Positions 54,260 to 62,790 of a stretch of 64,000 nt of DNA are shown one piece after another. The stretch comes from Advenella incenata (lineage in GTDB: Bacteria > Pseudomonadota > Gammaproteobacteria > Burkholderiales > Burkholderiaceae_B). Each line of letters starts with the position of its first letter. Positions within the stretch are counted from its first letter, which is position 1. The notes below the pieces were generated by a model. It searched no databases. It saw nothing but the letters and a program-made list of their open reading frames with translations, and was not told the DNA's origin. The stretch spans positions 434,001 to 498,000 of the forward strand of contig NZ_SHKO01000001.1 of assembly GCF_004217095.1 (NCBI RefSeq), in the 5' to 3' direction. Made by a program: the position numbers and the translations under genes.

Positions 54260-55022
54260 TGTCAGTGTCCCTTTTGGAGTATGGAATGGCCTGATCAATG
54301 GTCTCCCAGATGAAACGGCCAGATGGGATGTTCTGTTCTTCGGCGATATGGGAAACCAGACCGGCAGCGCGTGAGATGACTGCAAAACCGCGCATCAGCC
54401 GTGATGGCACGCCAATGGCGCCAAGCAGGGCAGCCACCGCCCCGGTCGCGTTGATCGTAATGTGCCTGGCATATACCTGATCCACGGCGCGGCTCAACTG
54501 TTTGAGCGCCTCAATGTATTGGCGCTCCAGCGTCGGTTCGCTATCGGCAAGGTCGAGCAGCTTCAATGAACGGGGATCGTCGGGCTTGTGCAGATGATGA
54601 CCGAATCCCGGCAGAGGTTTTTTCTGATGTTTATATCTTGTCGCAATGGCCAGCGCTGCTTCTTGCTGATCGGGTGAGGTAATGATCTCGTCCAACAATA
54701 TCGAGCAGTTTTCCATCGTTCCTACAAACTGGCTACCGACAGCCAGCAGCCCCGAGGCCACTGCGCCCTGCAGATTTTCCGGCGCGCTCATGTAAATCAG
54801 TCTGCTTGCAATGGCGCTTGGCGTCAGTCCGTGTTCCATGAGGGTGACCAGGACTGCATCCACAATTTTGATGTCGACTGGGCGGGCTTTTCTTCCCATG
54901 ATCTGCAGGAACATGACCTCGGTGAAGCTCGCTTCTCCGATCAGATCATTAACAAGGTCCTTGTCGCGGTAGTTCATGCCGGTAAGCGAGTGTGCGCATA
55001 GTTCAGTGACGGGCTCTTTCAT
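54252..55022 (-). CDS. Citryl-CoA lyase-like protein (citrate synthase superfamily, short form)
   Basis: This 256-residue protein matches only the catalytic core of citrate synthases: LLAVGSQFVGTMENCS, the active His segment PLPGFGHHLHKPDDPR, and the ARHITINATGAVAALLGAIG region near the C-terminus. At about 260 residues it has the length of citryl-CoA lyases rather than full citrate synthases (about 430). Such lyases split a 3-hydroxy-3-carboxyacyl-CoA into acetyl-CoA and an oxo acid. AAGGAG precedes ATG 55022. Between the CoA ligase and the SDR it fits the C-C cleavage step of the operon. Confidence 0.82.
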   Translation of the reverse strand: MKEPVTELCAHSLTGMNYRDKDLVNDLIGEASFTEVMFLQIMGRKARPVDIKIVDAVLVTLMEHGLTPSAIASRLIYMSAPENLQGAVASGLLAVGSQFVGTMENCSILLDEIITSPDQQEAALAIATRYKHQKKPLPGFGHHLHKPDDPRSLKLLDLADSEPTLERQYIEALKQLSRAVDQVYARHITINATGAVAALLGAIGVPSRLMRGFAVISRAAGLVSHIAEEQNIPSGRFIWETIDQAIPYSKRDTDNE

Positions 55023-55035
55023 CGTGTACTCCTTT

Positions 55036-56547
55036 TTACAATTGGCGTGTTTCGGTGGTGTCCTGCATGCCGGCCAGGACCAGTTCCTGAATGGTTTTTT
55101 TGAGCACCTTGCCCACCGGCGATCTGGGCAGGCTTGCAAAAAAATAGATATTTTTCGGCGTGTGAACCGGCCCCAGTTTTTCTCTGACTAGTCGCTTGAG
55201 TTCGTCCGCTGTCACAGCACTGTCTGCGTGCAATTGAACAGCGGCGTTCACTGACTCGCCCCATTTTTCATCTGTGATTCCAAATACTGCTGACTCGTAC
55301 ACGCCGACGTGCTGAGATAGAACATTCTCAACATCTATCGGATAGACGTTGAAACCACCGGTGATAATCACATCGCGAATTCTGTCTTTGATGAACAGAA
55401 ACCCCTTTTCGTCTATAAACCCGACATCGCCCGTATGCAGCCAGCCGTTTTTTATGGTCTCGGCTGTTTTCTCGGGCAGGCGCCAGTAGCCGGTCATCAC
55501 AAGATCACCGCGGATCACGATTTCACCGGTTTTATTCGGGGGCAGACGATGCTGCTGTTGGTCCACAATCGCAATGTCGGTAAACCAGCTGACTTGTCCG
55601 ACCGACGCGCGGTATTGCGGCTGCGCCAGTGTTTCCGGCCCGATCAACGTGGCTATTTGCGGTGCTTCCGTTTGCCCATAGGTTGTGGCAAGTACGTTGC
55701 CGAAAAAATCCTGCGCGCGTGCTATTTTTTCTGCCGGCATGCCAGCTCCGCCGTATATCAGTAGTCGCAGGCACGGGAAATCCTTTTCTGATTTGGCTGC
55801 GGCGATCAGCTTGTAGATGAGTGTCGGGGGCATGAAGGTCATGGTGCCCTTTTGTTCTCTGAATGCATGCACAATGTCGGCCGCTTCTGCTGATTCGGAA
55901 AGCACCAGGCAGCCGCCCTGTGCCAGTACAGGTAAAACATAAGTTCCGGTCCCATGGCTGATGGGTGCGCAAATAACAAATTTGTCATTGGTTGTTATTT
56001 TCCAGCCGTGGATCTGATTGATAATCACGGCAACCCAGGCCCGGTACGGTTGCATAACCCCCTTGGGCATACCGGTCGTGCCGCCCGTGAATTTGATGGC
56101 CTGGATATCGTCATCGCTTCTGATCGCTTCGGGAAGATGCAGTCCGGTAAACTGTTCGATCAAGAGGGGGATATCATCTGTATTGATGATATGTACGTTC
56201 TCCAGGCCGTCGGTCAATGCTGAGCCATAGCTGTCCTGAATGATAATAGACGGCTTGATTACGGTTGTAATTCTTCTGATTTCTGTCGGTGTGCTTCGGT
56301 AATTGAGTGGCACCCATACCTTGCCGGCAGCCATAATGGCAAGCATGGCAACAATATAGGCGACCGAGTTCTGCGCACACAGGCCGACCATGGAACCAGG
56401 TTCATCGTCCAGTTTGCGAATCGCGCCAGCCAGGGCGCTTACCTGGTCAGCCAATGCGGCATAGCTGACGCTTTCGTTCCTTGACTCAATGGCCATCCTT
56501 TCGGGATAACGCAGGGCTGCTCTGTAAAAAAAATCGATTGGATACAT
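55036..56547 (-). CDS. AMP-forming acyl-CoA ligase (class I adenylate-forming)
   Basis: This 503-residue protein has the ANL family motifs: the P-loop FTGGTTGMPKGVMQPY, the central YGQTEAP, the hinge TGDVGFIDEKGFLFIKDRIRD, and the C-terminal SPVGKVLKK with the catalytic Lys. It adenylates a carboxylic acid and transfers it to CoA. The acid cannot be identified from sequence. It lies 13 bases upstream of the citryl-CoA-lyase-like gene and 17 bases after the Bug gene on the same strand, so it probably activates the acid delivered by the Bug protein. ATG 56547 was chosen over a longer frame. Confidence 0.9.
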   Translation of the reverse strand: MYPIDFFYRAALRYPERMAIESRNESVSYAALADQVSALAGAIRKLDDEPGSMVGLCAQNSVAYIVAMLAIMAAGKVWVPLNYRSTPTEIRRITTVIKPSIIIQDSYGSALTDGLENVHIINTDDIPLLIEQFTGLHLPEAIRSDDDIQAIKFTGGTTGMPKGVMQPYRAWVAVIINQIHGWKITTNDKFVICAPISHGTGTYVLPVLAQGGCLVLSESAEAADIVHAFREQKGTMTFMPPTLIYKLIAAAKSEKDFPCLRLLIYGGAGMPAEKIARAQDFFGNVLATTYGQTEAPQIATLIGPETLAQPQYRASVGQVSWFTDIAIVDQQQHRLPPNKTGEIVIRGDLVMTGYWRLPEKTAETIKNGWLHTGDVGFIDEKGFLFIKDRIRDVIITGGFNVYPIDVENVLSQHVGVYESAVFGITDEKWGESVNAAVQLHADSAVTADELKRLVREKLGPVHTPKNIYFFASLPRSPVGKVLKKTIQELVLAGMQDTTETRQL

Positions 56548-56564
56548 CTTGCTGTTACCTTCTT

Positions 56565-57539
56565 TCAGTTGGCCTGCAGGTTTGCCTGGCGCACGACCTT
56601 TTCCCATTTCGCAATTTCGTCCCGGGTAAATTGATCCAGATAGGCCGGGGTGTTCTCTACGGGCGCTGCGGTATAGCCGTTTTTGGCAAAGCTATCCTTG
56701 ACTTCGGGGCTGTCGATTACTTTGTTCAATGCATCATTGAGCTTGCTGATAATCTTGTCGTCAGTCCCTTTGGGGGCTGCAATTGCAAACCACGAACTGA
56801 CCAGGAAGTTGTCAATTCCTTGTTCCTTGAAGGTGGGCACCTCGGGGAGCGCGGGATCACGCTTTTCTGTTGTCACCGCCAGCGGTACGAGCGTGTTCGA
56901 TTTGATTCTTGCTACAGACGAAGGAATGTTGTCAAACATTGAATCGACCTGGGCGCCCAGCAAATCGTTGACTGCGGGGCCGCTGCCTTTGTATGGAATA
57001 TGAAGAATGTTCGTGCCCGTAAGGATCTTGAACAGCTCGCATGACATATGAATAGACGACCCTATGCCTGATGAGGCGCAGGTGAGCTTTCCCGGATTCT
57101 TTTTTGCATACGAAATATATTCGTCCACTGAGTTGATGTTTTTCTTCGGATTGACTACAAGCACATTGCCGATGGACGCGATGAAGCCGACACTTTTGAA
57201 GTCTTTCAGATAATCGTAATTCAGGTTTTTATAAAGTGAACGGTTGATCGTGTTGGCAATGCTTCCGACCAGCAAGGTATAGCCGTCATTCTTTGCCCGG
57301 GCGACGTATTCAGTGCCAATGTTGCTGTTGGCCCCGGGTTTGTTTTCTACAATAACCGTTTGGCCCAGTTGGCTGGATAGGCCTTTGGCGATCAATCTTG
57401 CGAGGATATCGGTGGCGCCTCCCGCGGAATAGCCGACAACCAGGTTGATTGGTCGATCGGGATAGGCCGCTGCCACAGCAGGGGAGGCTGACAGTAGCGC
57501 CAGCGTCAGCGCCGTCAAGCCAAAGCATTTTGTTTTCAT
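56565..57539 (-). CDS. Bug/TctC-family solute-binding protein
   Basis: This 324-residue periplasmic protein has a signal peptide (to about residue 23, after AVA) and the family blocks YPDRPINLVVGYSAGGATD, VIVENKPGANSNIG, DGYTLLVG, and HIPYKGSGPAVNDLLG. Of the adjacent codons ATG 57542 and 57539, the second has the better distance from GGAG. It is the first gene of the minus-strand operon and is divergent from an IclR regulator gene. The ligand is probably the operon's starting acid. Confidence 0.92.
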   Translation of the reverse strand: MKTKCFGLTALTLALLSASPAVAAAYPDRPINLVVGYSAGGATDILARLIAKGLSSQLGQTVIVENKPGANSNIGTEYVARAKNDGYTLLVGSIANTINRSLYKNLNYDYLKDFKSVGFIASIGNVLVVNPKKNINSVDEYISYAKKNPGKLTCASSGIGSSIHMSCELFKILTGTNILHIPYKGSGPAVNDLLGAQVDSMFDNIPSSVARIKSNTLVPLAVTTEKRDPALPEVPTFKEQGIDNFLVSSWFAIAAPKGTDDKIISKLNDALNKVIDSPEVKDSFAKNGYTAAPVENTPAYLDQFTRDEIAKWEKVVRQANLQAN

Positions 57540-57618
57540 CATGTCTCCAGTCTCATGTTTTATTGTGTTGATATGCAGCTGCATTCTAGTCAGGTTCAAT
57601 AGTGTGACAAAATCAATT

Positions 57619-57635
57619 TGTCCATAATTTGGACA
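57619..57635. promoter_or_regulatory. Inverted repeat, probable IclR operator
   Basis: TGTCCA (57619-57624) and TGGACA (57630-57635) form a perfect 6-base inverted repeat around TAATT, just before the ribosome site of the IclR gene and in the divergent promoter of the Bug-ligase-lyase-SDR operon. Position and symmetry fit an IclR binding site controlling both. Confidence 0.5.
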
Positions 57636-57647
57636 TAAGGAGCAGAT

Positions 57648-58406
57648 ATGCATTACAAGGATGAGCCCAAAACGCTGGTACGCGGCCTGGCCATACTGGA
57701 GGCGCTTAGCACTGCCGATGCCTCTGGATTGAAGATTGCACAAATTGCAGCCAGAACCCAAATATCGCGGCCGACGGTGTACCGTTTTGTCAGCGTGCTG
57801 CTCAATAACGGATATATCAATGAGATTTCTGACACAGGTCGCTACACATACAATCGGGACAAACTGAATCAGATCGCTGATTCTGGTGCTGAATCCGAGC
57901 AATTTAAGGAAGTATTGAGAAAGATCAGCGAGAAGACGGGAGATTCGTCTTTTCTGATCAGGCAGGATAATGCGGATTCTTTATGCATCCATCGGGAAAT
58001 CGGCACTTACCCGCTGCAGGTTCTCTCCATTCAGATTGATCATAAGCAGCCGATGGGCGTGGGGGCGGCCGGGCTAGCATTGCTTTCCTATCTGCCCGAG
58101 TCAGAGCAGGAGCGCATCCTTGCCGAGAATGAACAAAAACTCTATCCCTATGGCGCAATTTCAGTGAAAAAGCTGCGCTTGCTGATCAAGGCGACGCGAG
58201 AGCGAGGATGGTCTGCGGTGGGTAACGCTGCCGTACAGGGCGTGCTTGGGGTGGGCGTGGCCATCGCCGACAGAGGTGGACGCCCCAGGTTTGCCATCAG
58301 CGTGTCGTCGGTCGAGGCCAGGTTTACCGTGACGCGTCAGAAAGCCGTGGTACAAATAATAAAGGATGAAATTGCGGCATTGGCTTCATATGGCTGCATA
58401 AAATGA
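57648..58406 (+). CDS. IclR-family transcriptional regulator
   Basis: This 252-residue protein has an N-terminal winged HTH (about 8-70: VRGLAILEALSTADA, IAQIAARTQISRPTVYRFVSVL) and a C-terminal IclR ligand domain (about 80-245). GGAG precedes ATG 57648. It is divergent from the Bug-CoA ligase-citryl-CoA-lyase-SDR operon and separated from it by about 108 bases, so it most probably controls that operon in response to the substrate or an intermediate. Confidence 0.9.
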   Translation: MHYKDEPKTLVRGLAILEALSTADASGLKIAQIAARTQISRPTVYRFVSVLLNNGYINEISDTGRYTYNRDKLNQIADSGAESEQFKEVLRKISEKTGDSSFLIRQDNADSLCIHREIGTYPLQVLSIQIDHKQPMGVGAAGLALLSYLPESEQERILAENEQKLYPYGAISVKKLRLLIKATRERGWSAVGNAAVQGVLGVGVAIADRGGRPRFAISVSSVEARFTVTRQKAVVQIIKDEIAALASYGCIK

Positions 58407-58528
58407 CCAAAGCGCATCCGGTTGATAACAACGGCAGCGTACAGGCGCGCGAATTTTTTTGCTGTCTCCGTTAGAATGTCATATCGCATACGTAATGAAT
58501 TTACGAGCAACAACGCAAAGGAAATATT

Positions 58529-59041
58529 ATGCAAAGCGCAGAGGCATTCGATCTGATCGATACGCTGCTCAATCTGAAGCCAGACAGTAAAATCTGGCAG
58601 GCCCGGCAGTTCAGGGAAAAAGTTAAAAACGGCACGCAGGCAAGCTATGCCGCACTGTTTTCGTCCGACCTGAGTTTGCCGCTACAGGATCGTTGGCTGG
58701 TTGCCCTGTATGCAAGCAGCCTGATGAACGCGCCCGAGCTGACGGCACACTATACCGAGCAGGCGCTGCTGGCAGGTATCGACGAGAAGCTGGTTCAGAT
58801 CGTGACCGAAGACCATGTTGAGGATATTGTGAAATGTGAATTGAACAGTGTCCTGCAATTTACCAAAAAACTGATTCTGGACCCGATAGAAGGCAACGAA
58901 GAAGCGTTGCTGACGCTGAAAAAATCAGGCATGTCTACGCAGGACGTCGTTGTGCTTGGGCAATTGATCGGGTTTCTGGCCTACCAGATACGTCTGGTAG
59001 CCGGATTGAAGGCAATGCAGAAACTGGAGCAGGCAGCATGA
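58529..59041 (+). CDS. CMD-domain protein (Avi_7170-like), no CxxC
   Basis: This 170-residue helical protein resembles the carboxymuconolactone-decarboxylase-like family labelled Avi_7170 in TIGR models. It lacks the CxxC redox pair of AhpD-like enzymes; only one Cys (in VKCELNSV) is present. The next gene overlaps its stop by four bases (ATGA) and encodes a related protein that does have CxxC, suggesting a heteromeric complex in which this chain is structural. Function is unknown; the pair is placed in peroxide or redox chemistry by family resemblance only. Confidence 0.72.
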   Translation: MQSAEAFDLIDTLLNLKPDSKIWQARQFREKVKNGTQASYAALFSSDLSLPLQDRWLVALYASSLMNAPELTAHYTEQALLAGIDEKLVQIVTEDHVEDIVKCELNSVLQFTKKLILDPIEGNEEALLTLKKSGMSTQDVVVLGQLIGFLAYQIRLVAGLKAMQKLEQAA

Positions 59042-59625
59042 GCGATGTAATCAAAGTCAACGGATTTACCAACCAGACGCTGGGCTGGAAAGCCTGGCTG
59101 GATGTGGTGGATGCCAATGCCGCAACACCCGAACAGAACAAGGTACTGGAAGCGAGTCATCCGCAGGCCAAAACGTCCGATTATTATCTGCTGCTGGTGC
59201 ACGAGCCGCACATTCTGGATCAGCGCTCTTTCACCTATAACGCCATCATGTATGCGCCGGGCGGGTTAAATCGCGCTGATCGCGAACTGGGTGCCCTGGC
59301 GGTATCGCGCATCAACGGTTGCGTCTATTGCGCTTCAGTGCATGCGCAGCGCTTCGAGCAACTGGCCAAGCGTAATGAAATCGTGCACGACGTGTTTGTG
59401 GATCCTGCTAGCGCAGCAAAAAATGAACGCGATGCTGCCGTTATCGATGTCGCGACAGCCCTCACGCGCGATGTGGCCGGGTTTGATGCCGAGAACTTGC
59501 AGGTATTGAAGAACCAGGGCTTTAGCGAAATAGAAATGCTGGATTTGATTCATTCCGTATCGGTGTTCGGCTGGGCCAATCGCCTGATGCAGAATCTGGG
59601 CGAGCCTGTTTTTCCGGCGGAGTAA
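59038..59625 (+). CDS. Alkylhydroperoxidase-like protein (Avi_7169-like) with CxxC
   Basis: This 195-residue protein has the AhpD/peroxidase-related core with RINGCVYCASVHAQR, which includes the CxxC redox pair and following His. The flanking segments resemble the Avi_7169 family. It overlaps the stop of the Avi_7170-like gene and so is co-expressed with it. It probably reduces a hydroperoxide or an oxidised intermediate; the physiological substrate is unknown. It is followed by about 117 bases without features and then the convergent Doc toxin gene. Confidence 0.82.
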   Translation: MSDVIKVNGFTNQTLGWKAWLDVVDANAATPEQNKVLEASHPQAKTSDYYLLLVHEPHILDQRSFTYNAIMYAPGGLNRADRELGALAVSRINGCVYCASVHAQRFEQLAKRNEIVHDVFVDPASAAKNERDAAVIDVATALTRDVAGFDAENLQVLKNQGFSEIEMLDLIHSVSVFGWANRLMQNLGEPVFPAE

Positions 59626-59742
59626 TCAGTTCATCGTCGTGAGCAGTCCATAAGAGGAAGGGTGAATGCGATTAGGCTGGCAGATCCGTACGCGAGACCT
59701 GCGCATCCCGTATGGGGAAAGCACACGTGCTTGCCATCGCGC

Positions 59743-60186
59743 TCATCTATCGTTGTTGATCGTACGATTATCGTTTTTACTGTTAGCAAGTGGTTGATTG
59801 TGTTTTTGCCAAACAGCATTAAGAAAGTCTGCGAACATTTCACCGGTGATTTCTCCGGACGCAATTCCGACCATGATGTCCTCTAATGCATCGATACGGG
59901 GAACCTGTATGCCTTGTCGATACAAATAGGTCAATGCGCAGGTCAGCGCAGTACGTTTATTTCCATCGTTAAAAATGTGACCACGTGCAATGGCTTCCGC
60001 ATAAAGCCCGGCAATGCCAAACACATCATCTAGTGCAGCATATTGAGCGTGCATTTCGATACGGTAAAGCGCTGCCTCGACCGCTCCGAGCCCTCCTCCT
60101 GCCAGACCGCGTAGTCCACCCGTTTCAGTGATAATTTCATCATGAACGGCAATGACAAATTCCGGCTCTAACAACGGGACTAACAA
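59743..60186 (-). CDS. Doc-type Fic/DOC toxin of a type II toxin-antitoxin system
   Basis: This 147-residue protein has the Doc active motif HIFNDGNKRTA, close to phage P1 Doc (HIFNDANKRTA), with the Lys where AMPylating Fic proteins have Gly or Asn. Doc phosphorylates EF-Tu and halts translation. It is about 20 residues longer than P1 Doc, with a C-terminal Asn-rich tail. The start is TTG 60186, directly after the antitoxin stop (TAA then TTG) and preceded by GGGA, so its translation is coupled to the antitoxin. A weak start codon fits a toxin made in smaller amounts than its antitoxin. Confidence 0.85.
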   Translation of the reverse strand: MLVPLLEPEFVIAVHDEIITETGGLRGLAGGGLGAVEAALYRIEMHAQYAALDDVFGIAGLYAEAIARGHIFNDGNKRTALTCALTYLYRQGIQVPRIDALEDIMVGIASGEITGEMFADFLNAVWQKHNQPLANSKNDNRTINNDR

Positions 60187-60366
60187 TTATCGATCCCGCA
60201 ACGCGATCAAAACCTTGCGGTGCTGATCAATGACTTTTTTTGCAGCAATAGAGGTTTCTAACTTACCTTCAGGTGATTTGGATGAAGGCAACGATTTGGA
60301 TGGGACGATTTTCTCTCGCTTCAACATCGTGTATCCAAATAGCTTTTTACCGTATACGACATCCAT
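60187..60366 (-). CDS. Small antitoxin partner of the Doc-type toxin
   Basis: This 59-residue protein lies directly before the toxin with no gap. It begins MDVVYGKKLFGYTML and has a charged C-terminal helix (AAKKVIDQHRKVLIALRDR). It shows no Phd DNA-binding fold or other antitoxin family I can name. ATG 60366 with GGAG upstream was preferred over a longer frame to 60399. Assignment as antitoxin rests on size, order and coupling; DNA binding and autoregulation are untested. Confidence 0.65.
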   Translation of the reverse strand: MDVVYGKKLFGYTMLKREKIVPSKSLPSSKSPEGKLETSIAAKKVIDQHRKVLIALRDR

Positions 60367-60561
60367 GGCTATTCTCCGATTTTTTGCGGCACACGCCAAT
60401 TTACGAAATTATAATAGTATACATTGAGACATTGCTTCAGAATATTAGGCATATACCAACTGACTGTCGAGGTAGGGACGCAGCGGGTGAAGATGGTTAT
60501 GCCGCCCCTCGAGCGTGAAATTGTCTTCCTAGCCCATTTTGTCCAGAAAATTCAGTCTTCC

Positions 60562-61383
60562 TTAATAAGCAAACCGCTCCTGCAGCGCTTCCAGATGACA
60601 CTCCTTTAATATCGCCAGTTGCCGCTCGCGCGCGCTTTTTTTGAAGCCGCCGGTTTTTTTGGCGATGATCAGCTCGTTCTTCATGGAATGTTCCCAGCCC
60701 ACCAGTTCCGTTACGGTCACCTGGTAGCCGCGCGCTTCCAGTTGCAGGCAGCGTAATACATTTGTGATCTGGCTGCCGAACTCGCGGGTGTGCAGGGGGT
60801 GGCGCCACAGTTCGGACAAAGGCGTTTTGCCCAGGGTATTGCCCTTGGTGGCGCGCAGTGCTGCGGCCACTTCGGCCTGGCAGCAGGGCACCAGCACGAT
60901 GAAACGCGCATCGCGAGCCAGGGCAAAGCGGATGGCGTCGTCTGTGGCGGTATTGCAGGCATGCAGGGCGGTGACAATGTCTATTTTTTCGGGTAGATCG
61001 GTAGAAGTAATGGACTGCTCTACGGTCATATCCTTGAACTGCATACCTTCGAAGCCCAGGCGCCGGGCCAGGTCTTCCGATTTTTTGACCAGATCGGCAC
61101 GCGACTCAATGCCGTACACCGTGGCGTTATCGTGTTCCTTGAGAAACAGATCGTACAAAATAAAACCGAGATAGGATTTGCCGGCGCCGTGGTCGACCAG
61201 TGAAAGCGCCTGCCCCTGGTCCAGTACGGTTTGCATAAGGGGCTCAATGAACTGGTACAGGTGGTATACCTGCTTGAGTTTGCGCCGCGTGTCCTGGTTG
61301 ATCTTTCCCTCACGCGTGAGGATATGCAGTTCCTTGAGCAGTTCCAAAGACTGCTGCGGCTTGATTTCCGGAATCAGGGTCAT
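60562..61383 (-). CDS. Class I SAM-dependent methyltransferase (Methyltransf_32-like)
   Basis: This 273-residue protein has a SAM-binding strand-loop LSLVDHGAGKSYLGFILYD, an acidic Glu ending the second strand (VYGIESRADL), and the conserved LHACNTATDDAIRFAL and VLVPCCQAEVA segments of the Methyltransf_32 group. The group contains predicted tRNA or protein methyltransferases. It is followed at 9 bases' distance by hemN upstream on the same strand, so the two probably share a transcript, with hemN first. Substrate unknown. Confidence 0.85.
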   Translation of the reverse strand: MTLIPEIKPQQSLELLKELHILTREGKINQDTRRKLKQVYHLYQFIEPLMQTVLDQGQALSLVDHGAGKSYLGFILYDLFLKEHDNATVYGIESRADLVKKSEDLARRLGFEGMQFKDMTVEQSITSTDLPEKIDIVTALHACNTATDDAIRFALARDARFIVLVPCCQAEVAAALRATKGNTLGKTPLSELWRHPLHTREFGSQITNVLRCLQLEARGYQVTVTELVGWEHSMKNELIIAKKTGGFKKSARERQLAILKECHLEALQERFAY

Positions 61384-61392
61384 GCTGCGCCT

Positions 61393-62754
61393 TTATACCG
61401 TCATCGAGAAAATGCGTGCATTTGGCTGCTTGCGCAGCATGCGCAGATCAAATGCCATACAGATATTGCGGGCAAAGGTGCGCCCGGCTTCGGTAATATC
61501 AATACGGTCGGCGCCAATGCGGATCAGGCCGTCGCTTTGCATTTCCTCCAGCCGTTCCAGCACCTCGGGCAGCTCGGGAAATTGCATGGCCGGATCGGCC
61601 CAGCTTGTCTGCAGTTGGCACATCAGGTTCAGAATGTGGCGGCGGATGATCAGATCTTCCTGGTCCAGCAAATGACCGCGGAACAGCGGCAACGCACCGC
61701 TTTCGACGCGGGCATAATAATCTTCAAGTACTTTTTCGTTCTGCGCAAAGGCGTACCAGGTATCACTGATGGCCGATACGCCCAGGCCGATCATCAACTG
61801 CGTTGACGAGGAGGTGTAGCCCATGAAATTGCGGTGCAGGCTTTTTTCCAGCATGGCCTGATACAGCGAATCGGATGGCAGCGAAAAGTGATCCATGCCA
61901 ATTTCCACGTAGCCCAGCTCTTCGAGCAGGCGCTTGCCATTTTCGTACAGGGCGCGCTTTTCCTCGCCGGAGGGCAGATCATTTTCGTCGAAACCGCGCT
62001 GTCCGTTGCCCTTGATCCAGGGAACGTGGGCGTAGGAGTAAAAGGCCAGGCGATCGGGCTTGAGGGAGATGGTTTTCTTGATGGTCGATTCCATGGCAGC
62101 CCAACTCTGAAAGGGCAGGCCAAAGATCAGGTCGTGACTGACACTGGTATAGCCGATAGCGCGGGCTGCGTCGGTTGCATTGAGCACGTTTTCGTAGGGC
62201 TGAATGCGATGGATGGCCTTCTGGACCATGGGATCATAGTCCTGCACGCCGTAGCTGACCCGGCGAAAGCCCAGATCGTAGAGGGCCTGCAGATGCTCCT
62301 TGCGGGTATTGTTGGGATGCCCCTCGAAGCTGAACTCGTGGTGTTCGTGAACGATGGCATCGTCCAGAATACCGGTAAGCAGGCGCTGCAAGTTGGCGCT
62401 GCTAAAGAAAGTGGGCGTGCCGCCACCCAGGTGAATTTCCCTGATGACCGGTTTGTCGCCGAGCAGCTTGCGGTACATGGCCCATTCTTTGAGGACCGCC
62501 TCGACATACGGCTCTTCGACACTGTGTTTTTTGGTAATGCGCTTATGACAGGCGCAGAAGGTACAGAGCACCTCACAGAAAGGCAGGTGGATATACAGAC
62601 TGATGCCTTCCTGGGCGTTCGATTCTGTAAAGCTGCGCCTGACGGTCTGCAGATAAGCGTCGCTATCGAAACTACTTTCGTCCCAGTACGGCACGGTGGG
62701 GTAGCTCGTATAACGAGGACCGGGGATGTTGTATTTCTGAATAAGTGTGTTCAT
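61393..62754 (-). CDS. hemN: Oxygen-independent coproporphyrinogen III oxidase
   Basis: This 453-residue radical-SAM enzyme has the 4Fe-4S motif CEVLCTFCAC (CxxxCxxC), the HLPFCE lead-in, GGGTPTFFS and PRYTSYPT near the N-terminus, all typical of HemN. It decarboxylates coproporphyrinogen III to protoporphyrinogen IX without oxygen, in anaerobic heme synthesis. Length fits E. coli HemN (457). It lies 36 bases after the topB stop; a CCCCCG/CGGGGG hairpin (62767-62772 with 62781-62786) fills part of the gap. No FNR box is evident there. Confidence 0.95.
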   Translation of the reverse strand: MNTLIQKYNIPGPRYTSYPTVPYWDESSFDSDAYLQTVRRSFTESNAQEGISLYIHLPFCEVLCTFCACHKRITKKHSVEEPYVEAVLKEWAMYRKLLGDKPVIREIHLGGGTPTFFSSANLQRLLTGILDDAIVHEHHEFSFEGHPNNTRKEHLQALYDLGFRRVSYGVQDYDPMVQKAIHRIQPYENVLNATDAARAIGYTSVSHDLIFGLPFQSWAAMESTIKKTISLKPDRLAFYSYAHVPWIKGNGQRGFDENDLPSGEEKRALYENGKRLLEELGYVEIGMDHFSLPSDSLYQAMLEKSLHRNFMGYTSSSTQLMIGLGVSAISDTWYAFAQNEKVLEDYYARVESGALPLFRGHLLDQEDLIIRRHILNLMCQLQTSWADPAMQFPELPEVLERLEEMQSDGLIRIGADRIDITEAGRTFARNICMAFDLRMLRKQPNARIFSMTV

Positions 62755-62790
62755 TCTGTACATGCGCCCCCGGGGTGAGGCGGGGGTCGC

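Noticed and set aside
59662-59886. 74-residue plus-strand frame in the gap before the Doc gene
   Set aside because: It has no family resemblance and runs antisense into the Doc gene end.
60187-60366. Match of SKSPEG in the small antitoxin to the Fic-inhibitory pattern (S/T)xxxE(G/N)
   Set aside because: The pattern is short, includes Pro where the inhibitory element should be helical, and the toxin is Doc-type rather than an AMPylating Fic protein; chance is likely.
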